Assembly (NCBI GenBank): GCA_019057385.1
Contig: JAHQJS010000006.1
Span: 452,938 to 516,937, forward strand
Reading direction: 5' to 3'
Source: Candidatus Borrarchaeum weybense
GTDB taxonomy: Archaea > Asgardarchaeota > Sifarchaeia > Borrarchaeales > Borrarchaeaceae
Length of the DNA stretch: 64,000 bases
This document shows positions 27,913-37,267 of the stretch, in pieces. The translations under genes and the position numbers were made by a program. Position 1 is the stretch's first letter; the number at the start of each line of letters is the position of its first letter. The notes beneath the pieces are model-generated. The model was not told where the DNA came from. It saw only the letters and a program-made list of their open reading frames with translations, and ran no database searches.

Positions 27913-30900
27913 ATGGCCACAGATGCTATACAACAGGTTCTGATCATTGGAGGAGGAGTAGCAGGCATACAGGCAGCATTAGATCTGGCTTCACAGGGCG
28001 TCAATGTATATTTAGTAGAAAAAGAACCAAGTATTGGTGGAAAGATGGCCCAATTGGATAAGACCTTTCCGACGAATGATTGTTCTATGTGTATTTTAAG
28101 CCCAAAGATGGTAGAATGTTCCCGACATCCAAATATCAGACTTTGGACTTACAGTGAAGTACTAGACGTTCAAAGGACTGACCAAGGTCATTTTAAAGCT
28201 AAAATCTTGAGAAAACCACGATATGTTGATGAGGAGAAATGTACTGGTTGTGGAATATGTGCAATGAACTGTCCGGTAAAAAGTATAAATGAATTCAATG
28301 TTGGATTGGATAAACGAGCAGCCACTTATGTTCCTTTTCCTCAGGCCGTTCCTCTTATATATACGATTGATGAAAACCATTGTCTTAACTTCACTTATGG
28401 GATATGTGAAACCTGCAGAAACATGTGTCCTGCTGGAGCTGTTGATTTTACCCAAGAGCCTATTGAAACGATTATAGATGTTGCAGCTATCATTGTCGCT
28501 ACTGGATTTGAACTTCTAGATCCCTCTCCATTTACTCGTTATGGTTATCTGCAGTATAAAAACGTCTTAAGTTCGTTAGAGTTTGAACGCCTTCTTAGTG
28601 CGTCTGGACCGACTGGAGGTCATGTGCTCTGCCCATCAAATGGAAAAGAGCCGAAAACTATCGCCTTTATTGCATGTGTTGGATCACGGGATTGTGTTCA
28701 CGTCAATGCTCGCCCATACTGCTCTAAAATCTGTTGTACTTACGCAACCAAACAGGCTATAATTGCACGCGAGCATGACCCGCATATAGATGCATATATT
28801 CTTTACAATGATCTTCGGACATTTGGCAAGGGATTTGAAGAATATATCAATAAAGCAGAAGAGACTTATGACATAAAATACCTTAAATCTTTGCCAGGAG
28901 AGATAATGGAAGATCATCAGACTGGAGAATTGCTTATAGGCTATGGAGATTTTTCAACGCTCGAAAAACAGATACTAAAAACGGATTTAGTAATTTTATG
29001 CCCTGCAATGATTCCTTCTAGTGGCAACGACAAATTATCAAAAATTTTAGACGTTGAACTTGATGAATATGGTTTCTTTAAAGCAAAGGATGCAACAGAT
29101 CCTGTAACTACTAATATTCCAGGTGTTTTTCTCGCTGGCGCATGTGAAGGTGTAAAGGATATACCTTTATCTGTAGCCCAAGCTAGTGCTGCAGCAGCGA
29201 AATCAGTTCTTAGGACTGAGGTAGAAATAGTAAAACCAGAGAAAGTAATAGAGGAAGACCTAACACTAGAGGAAGAACCCAGAATAGGTGCATTCATTTG
29301 TCATTGTGGTATCAATATCGGCGGCGTTGTTAACGTCCCTGAAGTAGTTGACTACGCAAAAACCCTGCCCAATGTCGTTTATGCTACTGACAATCTATAT
29401 ACGTGTTCTTCTGATACCCAGGAATTGATAAAGGAAAAAATAAAGGAACATCGATTGAATAGAGTTCTTGTAGCTTCTTGTACTCCCCGAACCCATGAAC
29501 CCTTATTTCGAAGTACCATTGAAGAGGCTGGACTAAACCCATACCTATTTGAATTGGCAAATATTCGAGAACAGTGCAGTTGGATTCATATGCGCGAGCC
29601 TGAGGATGCTACCAAAAAAGCAAAAGATTTAGTGCGGATGGCGGTAGCTAGAACATCACTTTTAGAACCACAAGCAATCATTACGAAAGATGTAATTCCC
29701 GCTGCACTAGTAATTGGTGCAGGTGTCTCTGGTATGAGTAGTGCAAAAACAATAGCTGATAAGGGGTTCAAAGTATACTTAGTTGAAAGAGACAGTTCGG
29801 TTGGTGGCTTTATTAAACATCTTAAAAGCATTCGTACCTATGGAAATTATGAACGCGATACTAAAGAGGTTATTAGCGACCTAGAAAAAAGTATACGCTC
29901 CCATGAAAATATAGAACTGATGCTTGCAACGGAAATAAAAGAAGTTACTGGCTCAATTGGAGATTTTTCAATCATTTTACAGGGTGATACTGAAAAAACT
30001 GTAAATGTCGGAACAATAATTGTAGCAACTGGTGGTACCGAATTAAAACCGGTTGGCTATTATGGCTATGGTGAAATTGAAAATGTTTGTACACAGACAG
30101 AACTGGAAGAATTAATACATGACGACAAAATAGACGAAGGCGGCACATTTGTGATGATAAACTGTGTGGGTGCAAGAGAAAAAGAAGGTCGTACTTATTG
30201 TTCTGCTATCTGCTGTGGTGAGTCACTTAAAAACGCAAAAGTCCTTAAGGAAAGGTATCCAAACAGTACTATATTTGTTCTTTATCGCGATTTGAGGGTA
30301 TTTGGAGCAGGAGAAGAATATTATCATGATGTTAGAGATAGCGGAGTACGCTTTTTGAGATACGATCCCGACAATCCCCCAGAAGTATCTCAGCTTGCGG
30401 ATGGTAAGGTACAGGTGAAGATTACTGATACACTTCTAGAAACTACATTTGCTCTTCCCGCAGACAAAGTGATTCTATCCGCACCGTTAATTGCTCATGA
30501 TAATAAAGCCTTAGCAGAAATGCTAAAAGTACCGACAGATTCACACGGATTCTTTTTGGAGGCTCATGTGAAACTACGACCTGTTGAGTTCGCAACTGAT
30601 GGGATTTATCTGGCTGGAACTGCGCAGGGGCCAAAAAATGTTGAAGAAAGCGTAGCCCATGCACAAGCTGCTGCCGCTAAAGCACTAATCCCGTTAGTAC
30701 TTGGATATGTGGAATCTGAGCCAATAGTTGGAGTCGTCGATCCAGATGTTTGTGTTGGCTGTGAGTTCTGCATTGATGTTTGCCAGTTCGGCGCAATTGA
30801 AATGGAGGAAGTAGAAAACAAAGAATTGAAATTCTTGAAGGAATTAAAAGCCAAAATTAATCCTGCCTTATGTAAGGGATGCGGAACCTGTTCATCTGAA

Positions 30901-31419
30901 TGTCAAGTTGGTGCAATTCGTATGAGGCATTTCACGGATGATCAGATTTTGGCAATGGTTCATGCAGCTCTTGAAAAGCCACCTACCTCTCCAGAACCTT
31001 TTATCGTTGCCTTCCTATGTAATTGGTGCTCTTATGCAGGAGCTGATAATGCAGGAGTTTCCAGATTTCAACAGCCTACTAATGTAAGGAATGTGAGAGT
31101 CATGTGCACAGGAAGGATCGACATGATTCACATCCTTGAAGCGCTAGCTGGCGGCGCTGACGGTGTTCTAGTCATGGGTTGCCACCCAGGTGATTGCCAC
31201 TATATTGCAGGCAATCTCCGCGCAGAAATCCGCATAAAATTCCTGATAAGTGTGTTAGACGCAATTGGTTTAGAACCTGAACGCCTAAGACTTGAATGGG
31301 TATCTGCATCTGAAGGCAAGAAGTTTGAAGAAGTTGTTAGGGAGTTTGTAGAAACTATTAGAACACTAGGACCAAGCCCTCACAGAAAGATCCCATTGGC
31401 AAAAACAATTAGCGAGTAA
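27913..31419 (+). CDS. hdrA: HdrA-HdrA-MvhD fusion, flavin-based electron-bifurcating heterodisulfide reductase subunit A
   Basis: 1168 residues from ATG 27913 (GGGG 6 bases upstream). Module 1 (about 1-455) has a FAD site LIIGGGVAGIQAA, DCSMCILSPKM, and cluster sites CTGCGICAMNCP and CETCRNMCPAGAV. Module 2 starts at GAFICHCGINIGG, the usual HdrA N-terminus, and has a second FAD site ALVIGAGVSGMSS. It ends with a 2x[4Fe-4S] ferredoxin (CVGCEFCIDVC, CKGCGTCSSEC). The last 140 residues are an intact MvhD domain (CNWCSYAGAD, MCTGRID, GCHPGDCHY) for a [2Fe-2S] cluster. HdrA complexes couple ferredoxin and disulfide reduction; MvhD passes electrons from a hydrogenase or formate dehydrogenase. hdrC and hdrB follow directly. 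Confidence 0.93.
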   Translation: MATDAIQQVLIIGGGVAGIQAALDLASQGVNVYLVEKEPSIGGKMAQLDKTFPTNDCSMCILSPKMVECSRHPNIRLWTYSEVLDVQRTDQGHFKAKILRKPRYVDEEKCTGCGICAMNCPVKSINEFNVGLDKRAATYVPFPQAVPLIYTIDENHCLNFTYGICETCRNMCPAGAVDFTQEPIETIIDVAAIIVATGFELLDPSPFTRYGYLQYKNVLSSLEFERLLSASGPTGGHVLCPSNGKEPKTIAFIACVGSRDCVHVNARPYCSKICCTYATKQAIIAREHDPHIDAYILYNDLRTFGKGFEEYINKAEETYDIKYLKSLPGEIMEDHQTGELLIGYGDFSTLEKQILKTDLVILCPAMIPSSGNDKLSKILDVELDEYGFFKAKDATDPVTTNIPGVFLAGACEGVKDIPLSVAQASAAAAKSVLRTEVEIVKPEKVIEEDLTLEEEPRIGAFICHCGINIGGVVNVPEVVDYAKTLPNVVYATDNLYTCSSDTQELIKEKIKEHRLNRVLVASCTPRTHEPLFRSTIEEAGLNPYLFELANIREQCSWIHMREPEDATKKAKDLVRMAVARTSLLEPQAIITKDVIPAALVIGAGVSGMSSAKTIADKGFKVYLVERDSSVGGFIKHLKSIRTYGNYERDTKEVISDLEKSIRSHENIELMLATEIKEVTGSIGDFSIILQGDTEKTVNVGTIIVATGGTELKPVGYYGYGEIENVCTQTELEELIHDDKIDEGGTFVMINCVGAREKEGRTYCSAICCGESLKNAKVLKERYPNSTIFVLYRDLRVFGAGEEYYHDVRDSGVRFLRYDPDNPPEVSQLADGKVQVKITDTLLETTFALPADKVILSAPLIAHDNKALAEMLKVPTDSHGFFLEAHVKLRPVEFATDGIYLAGTAQGPKNVEESVAHAQAAAAKALIPLVLGYVESEPIVGVVDPDVCVGCEFCIDVCQFGAIEMEEVENKELKFLKELKAKINPALCKGCGTCSSECQVGAIRMRHFTDDQILAMVHAALEKPPTSPEPFIVAFLCNWCSYAGADNAGVSRFQQPTNVRNVRVMCTGRIDMIHILEALAGGADGVLVMGCHPGDCHYIAGNLRAEIRIKFLISVLDAIGLEPERLRLEWVSASEGKKFEEVVREFVETIRTLGPSPHRKIPLAKTISE

Positions 31420-31429
31420 GGTGAGAAAA

Positions 31430-31954
31430 ATGGACGATCCCAAACAGATTGTGGATTTTTCACAACTTGATTTAGAGTTTTCAAATTATGTCAAACACAA
31501 TACTAGCGCAAATCCTTTCGTATGCTTTACATGTAGAACTTGTGCGTCATTATGTACTTCAGGAAAAGTTAATGTATTAAATATAGCTAAGATTATTAGG
31601 AAAGTCGCACTTGGACTTAAGGATAGCGTCCTAAATAGTAAAGAAATATGGACGTGTGCGACCTGCATGAAATGCCAAGAATTTTGCCCTCAGGGTGTGA
31701 ACCCTTTAGATATGATCTATTTCCTACAAAACAAAGCTGTTGAGGCAGGAACGCCTACAATTCCAACGGCTTACGTTGAAATGGTTAAAAACATCATCAA
31801 GATCGGTTTAATTCAACCTCCTCAAGAGATAATCTCACTAGATTTCGATGAGTTCGATAGGGAAGAGTTAGGACTCCCAGATTTATCTATGCCAGACACT
31901 GATAAATTAAAGCTGAACTTACTGAAAACTGGATTTCGTCATGTCATAAAATAG
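31430..31954 (+). CDS. hdrC: Heterodisulfide reductase subunit C-like iron-sulfur protein
   Basis: 174 residues from ATG 31430 (AGGTGAG just upstream). Two [4Fe-4S] motifs are present: CFTCRTCASLCTS near residue 33 and CATCMKCQEFCP near 78. The Cys-Pro of the first motif is replaced by Cys-Thr. HdrC passes electrons from HdrA to HdrB. The C-terminal 60 residues are helical. The gene lies 10 bp after hdrA and is followed almost at once by hdrB. Confidence 0.92.
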   Translation: MDDPKQIVDFSQLDLEFSNYVKHNTSANPFVCFTCRTCASLCTSGKVNVLNIAKIIRKVALGLKDSVLNSKEIWTCATCMKCQEFCPQGVNPLDMIYFLQNKAVEAGTPTIPTAYVEMVKNIIKIGLIQPPQEIISLDFDEFDREELGLPDLSMPDTDKLKLNLLKTGFRHVIK

Positions 31955-31963
31955 GTGGAATTT

Positions 31964-32851
31964 ATGAACGTTGTTTTATACCTTGGTTGCACAATTCCTA
32001 CACAAGAGTATGCTTACGAATTATCTGCAAGAGAGGTTTTACCTCGCTTTGACGTGAACCTAATTGACTTACAAAATGCGGCTTGTTGCGGGCAACCATT
32101 GAAAGGGATTGATAATTTAGGTTGGTTGTATTTAGCCTCTCGAATAATTGCTTTGGCTGAGCAACAGAATGCTGAAACCCTTCTAGTACTCTGTAACGGC
32201 TGTCATGTTTCAATCTGTGAAGCAAAACACATAATTGAATCAGATGAACATCTGCGAAAAAAAATTGCAGAAATGTTAGCTGAGGAAGACCTTGAAATAA
32301 AGGGTCACATTCGAATTAGACATCTTTTAGATTTCCTTCATGATGATATAGGGCCACAGAAAATCAAACAAGTATTAGAACATAGTCAAGACTTTAAACC
32401 TTTGGAAGACCTTAAACTAGCTGCGCACTATGGATGTCATATTATCAGACCCAGTTCTATAGAGCGACCAGATGAGCTAGATGACCCTAGTAAGTTAGAG
32501 GCTTTGATTGAGGTTACAGGTGCAAGTACGGCAAAATATCCTGAAAGATTAGAGTGCTGTGGGGCACCCATGCTAGCTACAGTTGATAAAGAATCTTTTC
32601 AAATCTCTGGAAACAAACTGATGGCTATTCAAAATCGAGGTTTCGATGGTGTCATTACTGTATGTCCTTTTTGCGAGAGAATGCTTGAACGTCAAGAGGC
32701 GATCTCAAGAGTTACTGGGCTAGATGTCACTGGTATATTCAGCATGTATTATACGCAGCTGCTTGGGTTGGCAATGGGAATTGAAAGTGAGCAATTGGGT
32801 CTTCAGCTTAACATGAGCTCTATTGAAAAAATGCTAAATAAGATCTCTTGA
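31964..32851 (+). CDS. hdrB: Heterodisulfide reductase subunit B-like (CCG domains)
   Basis: 295 residues from ATG 31964 (AGGTGG upstream). Two CCG domains each supply the Cys set for non-cubane [4Fe-4S] clusters: LGCT, AACCGQP and CNGC in the first; YGCH, LECCGAP and CPFC in the second. This is the active site that splits disulfides such as CoM-S-S-CoB. No evidence for CoM or CoB use is seen here, so the thiol partner is open. The two roadblock genes follow about 150 bp downstream. Confidence 0.92.
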   Translation: MNVVLYLGCTIPTQEYAYELSAREVLPRFDVNLIDLQNAACCGQPLKGIDNLGWLYLASRIIALAEQQNAETLLVLCNGCHVSICEAKHIIESDEHLRKKIAEMLAEEDLEIKGHIRIRHLLDFLHDDIGPQKIKQVLEHSQDFKPLEDLKLAAHYGCHIIRPSSIERPDELDDPSKLEALIEVTGASTAKYPERLECCGAPMLATVDKESFQISGNKLMAIQNRGFDGVITVCPFCERMLERQEAISRVTGLDVTGIFSMYYTQLLGLAMGIESEQLGLQLNMSSIEKMLNKIS

Positions 32852-32999
32852 AACTCTGTAAAGTTCATGTTAAGTAATGATTTAACCTAAAAACTAGTGA
32901 ATAATTTTGTCACAAATTTTAAATTTGATTTTTGATGGAATTCTATTGAGCACTAGATTACCAAAAAATGCTCTCAGTAAGTTATTCTGGTGATATTTA

Positions 33000-33434
33000 T
33001 TGCAAGTTCACGATAGTAGGTTATCTGATCTCCTCTCAGAGGTAATCTCCGATTCGTCCGAAATTAATGTTAGCCTACTTTGTTCACATGAAGGATTTCC
33101 AATAGCATTTGCAATGAACTCAGACACAGAGGAAGACATCGTACTTCTGAGCGCTATGACATCCTCTGTTCATTCCATTTCGAATCAGGCGGTTTCGCAA
33201 TTAAATACAGGACCCCTTTTGACAACGACGATCGAAGCAGCCAAAGGAACTCTGCTATTGAGAGATTTAGGGGAATATGTCTTTGTTGCGCATGTTCCCA
33301 AAACAAAAAAAGATAGGGGTCAAGGCGCAAGGGTGAGGAGTTATCATATAGGTATTGCCCTAAATGCAATGGAAAAAAGTGCTGAAAAAATTATGCGCTA
33401 TTTAGTTAACTTAGAAAAAGAGTCTTCTGAATGA
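33000..33434 (+). CDS. Roadblock/LC7-domain protein (copy 1)
   Basis: 144 residues from TTG 33000, with GGTGAT 5 bases upstream. A single roadblock/LC7 fold: VSLLCSHEGFPIAFAM (first beta hairpin), a SAMTSSVHSISNQAV helix and FVAHVPKTKK strands. Such proteins in archaea and bacteria regulate small Ras-like GTPases; in eukaryotes they scaffold Rag/Gtr and dynein. No GTPase gene is seen in this window. A second copy lies 148 bp downstream. It follows the hdrACB operon in the same direction and may be co-regulated. Confidence 0.88.
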   Translation: MQVHDSRLSDLLSEVISDSSEINVSLLCSHEGFPIAFAMNSDTEEDIVLLSAMTSSVHSISNQAVSQLNTGPLLTTTIEAAKGTLLLRDLGEYVFVAHVPKTKKDRGQGARVRSYHIGIALNAMEKSAEKIMRYLVNLEKESSE

Positions 33435-33582
33435 TCATTTCTAACTGTTACTAGAAATTCTTATTTTTCTGTGCATGTTTTTCTCAGAAAAAATAAAAGT
33501 TATGTTTGAGATTTTTTAATAGGCAGCATATGCAGCAACGGATAGAGGAATCATAAAACAACAATCTAGTGGTGATGCCTTT

Positions 33583-34011
33583 TTGCTTGTTCACGATAGT
33601 AGACTATCAGATATTCTCGCTGAAATAGTATCTTCATCTGACATCAATGTTAGTTTACTATGTACCATTGATGGTTTTCCAATAGCGTTTTCTGTAGAAT
33701 CATCCTCAGCAGAGGATGTTGCACTTCTGACTGCCGCCATGACTGCTGCAGTTCATTCGATTTCTAATCAAGCCGTAGCAGAATTAGAAAAGACTGGCAA
33801 ATTTCAAACCACAATTATTGAGAGTGATAAAGGTAATTTCTTCGTCAAGGAATTAACTAAGAAGGTTCTTTTTTGCTGCCATGTTAGGAAAACCTCTGAA
33901 ACATTAGGCGCCCGTGTTCGAAGTTATATGCTTGGTATTGCCCTAAGCACAATGGAAAACAGTATTACAAAAATTAAGAAATATTTAGGTAGCATAGACG
34001 AAGATTACTAA
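33583..34011 (+). CDS. Roadblock/LC7-domain protein (copy 2)
   Basis: 142 residues from TTG 33583, with GGTGAT upstream exactly as in copy 1. Similar to it along the whole length (HDSRLSD near the start, VSLLCTIDGFPIAFSV, AVHSISNQAV, GARVRSYMLGIAL). A tandem duplication that probably forms homo- or heterodimers, as roadblock folds do. The start codon and leader layout are conserved between the copies, which supports TTG initiation in this genome. Confidence 0.88.
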   Translation: MLVHDSRLSDILAEIVSSSDINVSLLCTIDGFPIAFSVESSSAEDVALLTAAMTAAVHSISNQAVAELEKTGKFQTTIIESDKGNFFVKELTKKVLFCCHVRKTSETLGARVRSYMLGIALSTMENSITKIKKYLGSIDEDY

Positions 34012-34142
34012 GCACGAACAACTTAACACATTATTGAAATCAGTTAATCAAGTTTGAACTAGTTTTTATTGTTTTTCCTTAGATCTTGGTGTTATTCAAA
34101 AGAAAAATAAGAGTCGAAGTGGTTCTTTCATTAGGTGATTAT

Positions 34143-35747
34143 ATGAATGAATTAGACTGCCCAATTGTTGAGGTGACTGTTTATCGCTCCGAAGCGGATA
34201 TTAAGAGAACGGGAAAGATACATCTCCCTTCGAGTGGGCTTCAAAAGGTGATAATCCCCAATGTCAGTTCAAAAATAAACCAAGACTCAATACGTGTGAA
34301 TGGTAGAGGCCTTGGATCTATAATATCAACTGATATAAAATCGAAACTGGGTGAAAGAACACCTTTACCTGAAATAACTTCCTTGCTAGATGAACTAGAA
34401 CAACTTTATTTAGAAAAGGCAAAACTTGAGGCTGAAAAAGCGGCTCTGGCACAGCAACAAGAAGGTTTATTGAGCCTATGGAACAAAACAACTCATGAAG
34501 AACATTTCCTTAGACGATGGGCTATGGGTAAAATTGACATTGAAAAATTAAAAACTCTCGAAGCCTATGTATTCCAAGATTTTTCCACCAAATTGCTTGA
34601 CCTTGATCTAAAACTTAAGAAATTACAGGAAAAGATAGATGATAAAAATGCGCAACTAGAAATGTTAAATGCACAATTTAGGGAGCAAACTGAGCGACTT
34701 TATGATATTGTAGTTAACGTCGATGTTGACCAAGAATCTGATTTTGAATTAGATGTTACTTACCGTATCTATGATTCATATTGGCATCCTACTTATGACA
34801 TTACTCTTGAGTCAGAGTCAGCCAAGGTAGAGCAATTTGTATTAGTCAGGAATTCTACATTCGAACCATGGAATAATGCGTACTTAACACTAAGCACCGT
34901 TTCGACAAGTGTCACAAGTATTCAAGAACCAGAACCATACTATATCTATCTGGGGACCCCCTACGTAGCAAAGCCCAGGAGTGCGGCAAGAAGAGATATG
35001 TTTGAAGCTGAAAAGAAAATGGCTGAAATAGAAGAAATGGATGAAGATCTTGCTGGTGCACCTTATGAGGAAGAACCTGCCCTAATGCCTCCACCTGCGC
35101 CAGATCTGAAAGTTGTAGAAGCTGAACTGCGTTCAGAAGGCGAAGTTCAGGTGTTCAAATTACCCGAGAAAGTTACGATTCCCCCTGATGGAGAACCACA
35201 TGGCTTTTTAGCACAAACGTACAAGTTGCAATTCAAACGTGAGTTTTATTGGGATGCCTATCTCGGCAATGAAGTTATTGAACTTTTAAAAATTACAAAC
35301 GGTGATGTGACGCTTCTCCCAGGCCGAGCAAAAGTATTTGAAGGTCAGGATTTTATTGGAGCAACGAATTTACCAAAAATCGCACCAAGCGAAGAATTCG
35401 ACGCTGGAGCTAGAGTAAGTCCAACGATCAAAGCGGAAAAGAAACTCATGGAGCGTGAGGCTGAAAAAACTGGGCTTGTCGGTAAGAAATCAACTAGATC
35501 TTATAAGTATCAACTTAAGATCGAAAACCTTCGAGAAGATTCCCTCATAACAGTTTATGACAGAATACCAAAGTCACAAAGTGAAGAGGTTGAGGTCGAA
35601 ATAAAATCCATGAAACCAGAGCCTAAAGAAACGCGAATTGGTATTTATAAATGGGAAGTAGAAGTACCGGCTAAAAGCGAATTCTTTATTGAATATGAAT
35701 TTGTCATAGAGTTTCCAAGGGGACAGAACGTATATCCTTTACCTTAA
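34143..35747 (+). CDS. DUF4139-like (MuiA-type) protein
   Basis: 534 residues from ATG 34143 (AGGTGAT upstream; an earlier TTG 34086 lacks support). The N-terminal domain begins IVEVTVYRSEADIKRTGKI, typical of DUF4140. A coiled coil follows (about 80-195: EKAKLEAEKAAL, KLKKLQEKIDDK), then the DUF4139 beta domain (SYWHPTYDITL, LVRNSTFEPWNNAYL) and C-terminal strands (YKYQLKIENLREDS). Function is poorly known, perhaps envelope related. It carries no signal peptide here. A Pro/Glu-rich linker lies near residues 280-330. Confidence 0.75.
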   Translation: MNELDCPIVEVTVYRSEADIKRTGKIHLPSSGLQKVIIPNVSSKINQDSIRVNGRGLGSIISTDIKSKLGERTPLPEITSLLDELEQLYLEKAKLEAEKAALAQQQEGLLSLWNKTTHEEHFLRRWAMGKIDIEKLKTLEAYVFQDFSTKLLDLDLKLKKLQEKIDDKNAQLEMLNAQFREQTERLYDIVVNVDVDQESDFELDVTYRIYDSYWHPTYDITLESESAKVEQFVLVRNSTFEPWNNAYLTLSTVSTSVTSIQEPEPYYIYLGTPYVAKPRSAARRDMFEAEKKMAEIEEMDEDLAGAPYEEEPALMPPPAPDLKVVEAELRSEGEVQVFKLPEKVTIPPDGEPHGFLAQTYKLQFKREFYWDAYLGNEVIELLKITNGDVTLLPGRAKVFEGQDFIGATNLPKIAPSEEFDAGARVSPTIKAEKKLMEREAEKTGLVGKKSTRSYKYQLKIENLREDSLITVYDRIPKSQSEEVEVEIKSMKPEPKETRIGIYKWEVEVPAKSEFFIEYEFVIEFPRGQNVYPLP

Positions 35748-35881
35748 ACTAACAAAAATCCTTTCTTTTTTCTCTAGAACGCTTAAACTTAAAATTTATT
35801 TTGTTTTTCTTATTGAAATTGAGTTATTTGAAAAAGCAATTCGGTTAATTTAAAAAAAGAGAGATTAGAAGTTTAATCGAG

Positions 35882-36352
35882 TTAGGCGGATGTTTCCGAA
35901 GTTTCAGACTCATCACTAGTCGTGAAGGTCTCCCAGAGTTCATCAGTTTTTGGGCAGTAAAGAATAAACTGATAAAATAAGTTGTTAACAGGAACTACAT
36001 AGATTTCTCCGTGTTCTGGATGTATGATTGATTCACAGGGCTGAAATATATGCGGCTTTTTTAGACAAGTATGAATTTTAGGATACTTGTTAGCTAATTC
36101 AGACCAACTGATCTTTCTTAGTGAACTGTCTTTTCCTACAAATTTTCCTTTGAATTTGTTAAAGTCCTTAGCAATATCATCCATCGACAAAATTCCTATT
36201 GATGTCTCTACTTTTACGAAACATGAAACCTTAAATGTCTCTCGATATCTCGAGCGAAATAAATTTGTGACTCTCTCTATCAAAGAGATTAAAGTTAAAA
36301 TTTTGGTTTCTCGCCAAGTTTTATTTTTTCTTAAGAGTTTTAAATAAAACAT
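35882..36352 (-). CDS. Uncharacterised small protein
   Basis: Up to 156 residues. A shorter start at ATG 36184 (100 residues) is also possible, with AGGA 9 bases upstream; I cannot decide between them. The C-terminal half has three Cys-containing strands (IHTCLKKPHIFQPCES, ILYCPKTDELWETF), perhaps a small zinc domain, and a Ser/Glu/Thr-rich tail. No family recognised. Confidence 0.5.
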   Translation of the reverse strand: MFYLKLLRKNKTWRETKILTLISLIERVTNLFRSRYRETFKVSCFVKVETSIGILSMDDIAKDFNKFKGKFVGKDSSLRKISWSELANKYPKIHTCLKKPHIFQPCESIIHPEHGEIYVVPVNNLFYQFILYCPKTDELWETFTTSDESETSETSA

Positions 36353-36499
36353 TGCTGAGTATCGCAGTAATCATCATCAACAAATGGGGAATGAAAAAAT
36401 AACATTCCGCCTGCAAATTGAAAAAAGTTGAGCTCAATGAAAGATAGTTTTTCTTAGCCTAGAATTAATAAAATTTCAGTAATAACTTCACAACAAGGT

Positions 36500-37030
36500 T
36501 TAGTAATCCTTTAGTTTGTAGACATTCTTTCGTAGTTTTTCAAGAGTTTCATCAACATTCTCAACCAAAATGCGGGAACCACTTAAAATCTCCATGAAAC
36601 CTATGTCTCCGTTATAACGGGGAACTATCTGAATATGAAAATGGTCAATACTAGCGCCAGCAGCGTTGCCCTCATTGAATCCAATGTTAAAGCCATGTGG
36701 GTGGTAGAGTTCTTCTAATAGTCTAACGAACTTTTGAGCCAACCGAAAGACATTGAATATTTCTTCTTCTGTGAGTTCACTAAAATGCTCTTTATGAGAT
36801 AGTGGGATAACGAGACAGTGACCGGGGTTATATGGATAAAGATTGAGTGCTACAAGGGCTACATCATTTCTATATACTTCATTCGAAACTACGTCCGGGT
36901 CTCTATCTACGAGTTTGCAGAATACGCATTCTCCTGCTTTTAGTTTTGGTTTTCCATTCCTATTTTGTACATATGCGTTTTTCCAAGGAACATGTAAGTG
37001 TTGTGTAAATAAAGGGCGGTCTTCTTTCAT
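36500..37030 (-). CDS. HIT-family nucleotide hydrolase/transferase
   Basis: 176 residues. The histidine-triad motif is HFHIQIVPR (H-x-H-x-Q), preceded by NPGHCLVIPLSHKEHFSEL. An N-terminal CVFCKLVDRDPD carries two zinc-binding Cys as in Hint/AP4A-phosphorylase-like members. It acts on dinucleoside polyphosphates or nucleoside phosphoramidates; the exact substrate is unknown. It lies 237 bp from the phosphotransferase-like gene on the same strand and is probably transcribed separately. Confidence 0.9.
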   Translation of the reverse strand: MKEDRPLFTQHLHVPWKNAYVQNRNGKPKLKAGECVFCKLVDRDPDVVSNEVYRNDVALVALNLYPYNPGHCLVIPLSHKEHFSELTEEEIFNVFRLAQKFVRLLEELYHPHGFNIGFNEGNAAGASIDHFHIQIVPRYNGDIGFMEILSGSRILVENVDETLEKLRKNVYKLKDY

Positions 37031-37267
37031 TAGTTCATTGTCCTCCGATGAGGTAATTTTTGAACTTCATGTCTTCTCATAGCTTACAGCAAGACTATTA
37101 TTTAATTAGATTTTGGTTAGGTAAAGTTGCCTATATTCATCTTAATAGAAATCGATAGAATTAGTACCCAGAGTTGTCGTTATAATAGACAGAATTGGTC
37201 GTATCTATAAAATATTGTTTTAAAAGTTCAATAGCAAACTATGTATCTACTATTGAAAAAGATGCTT

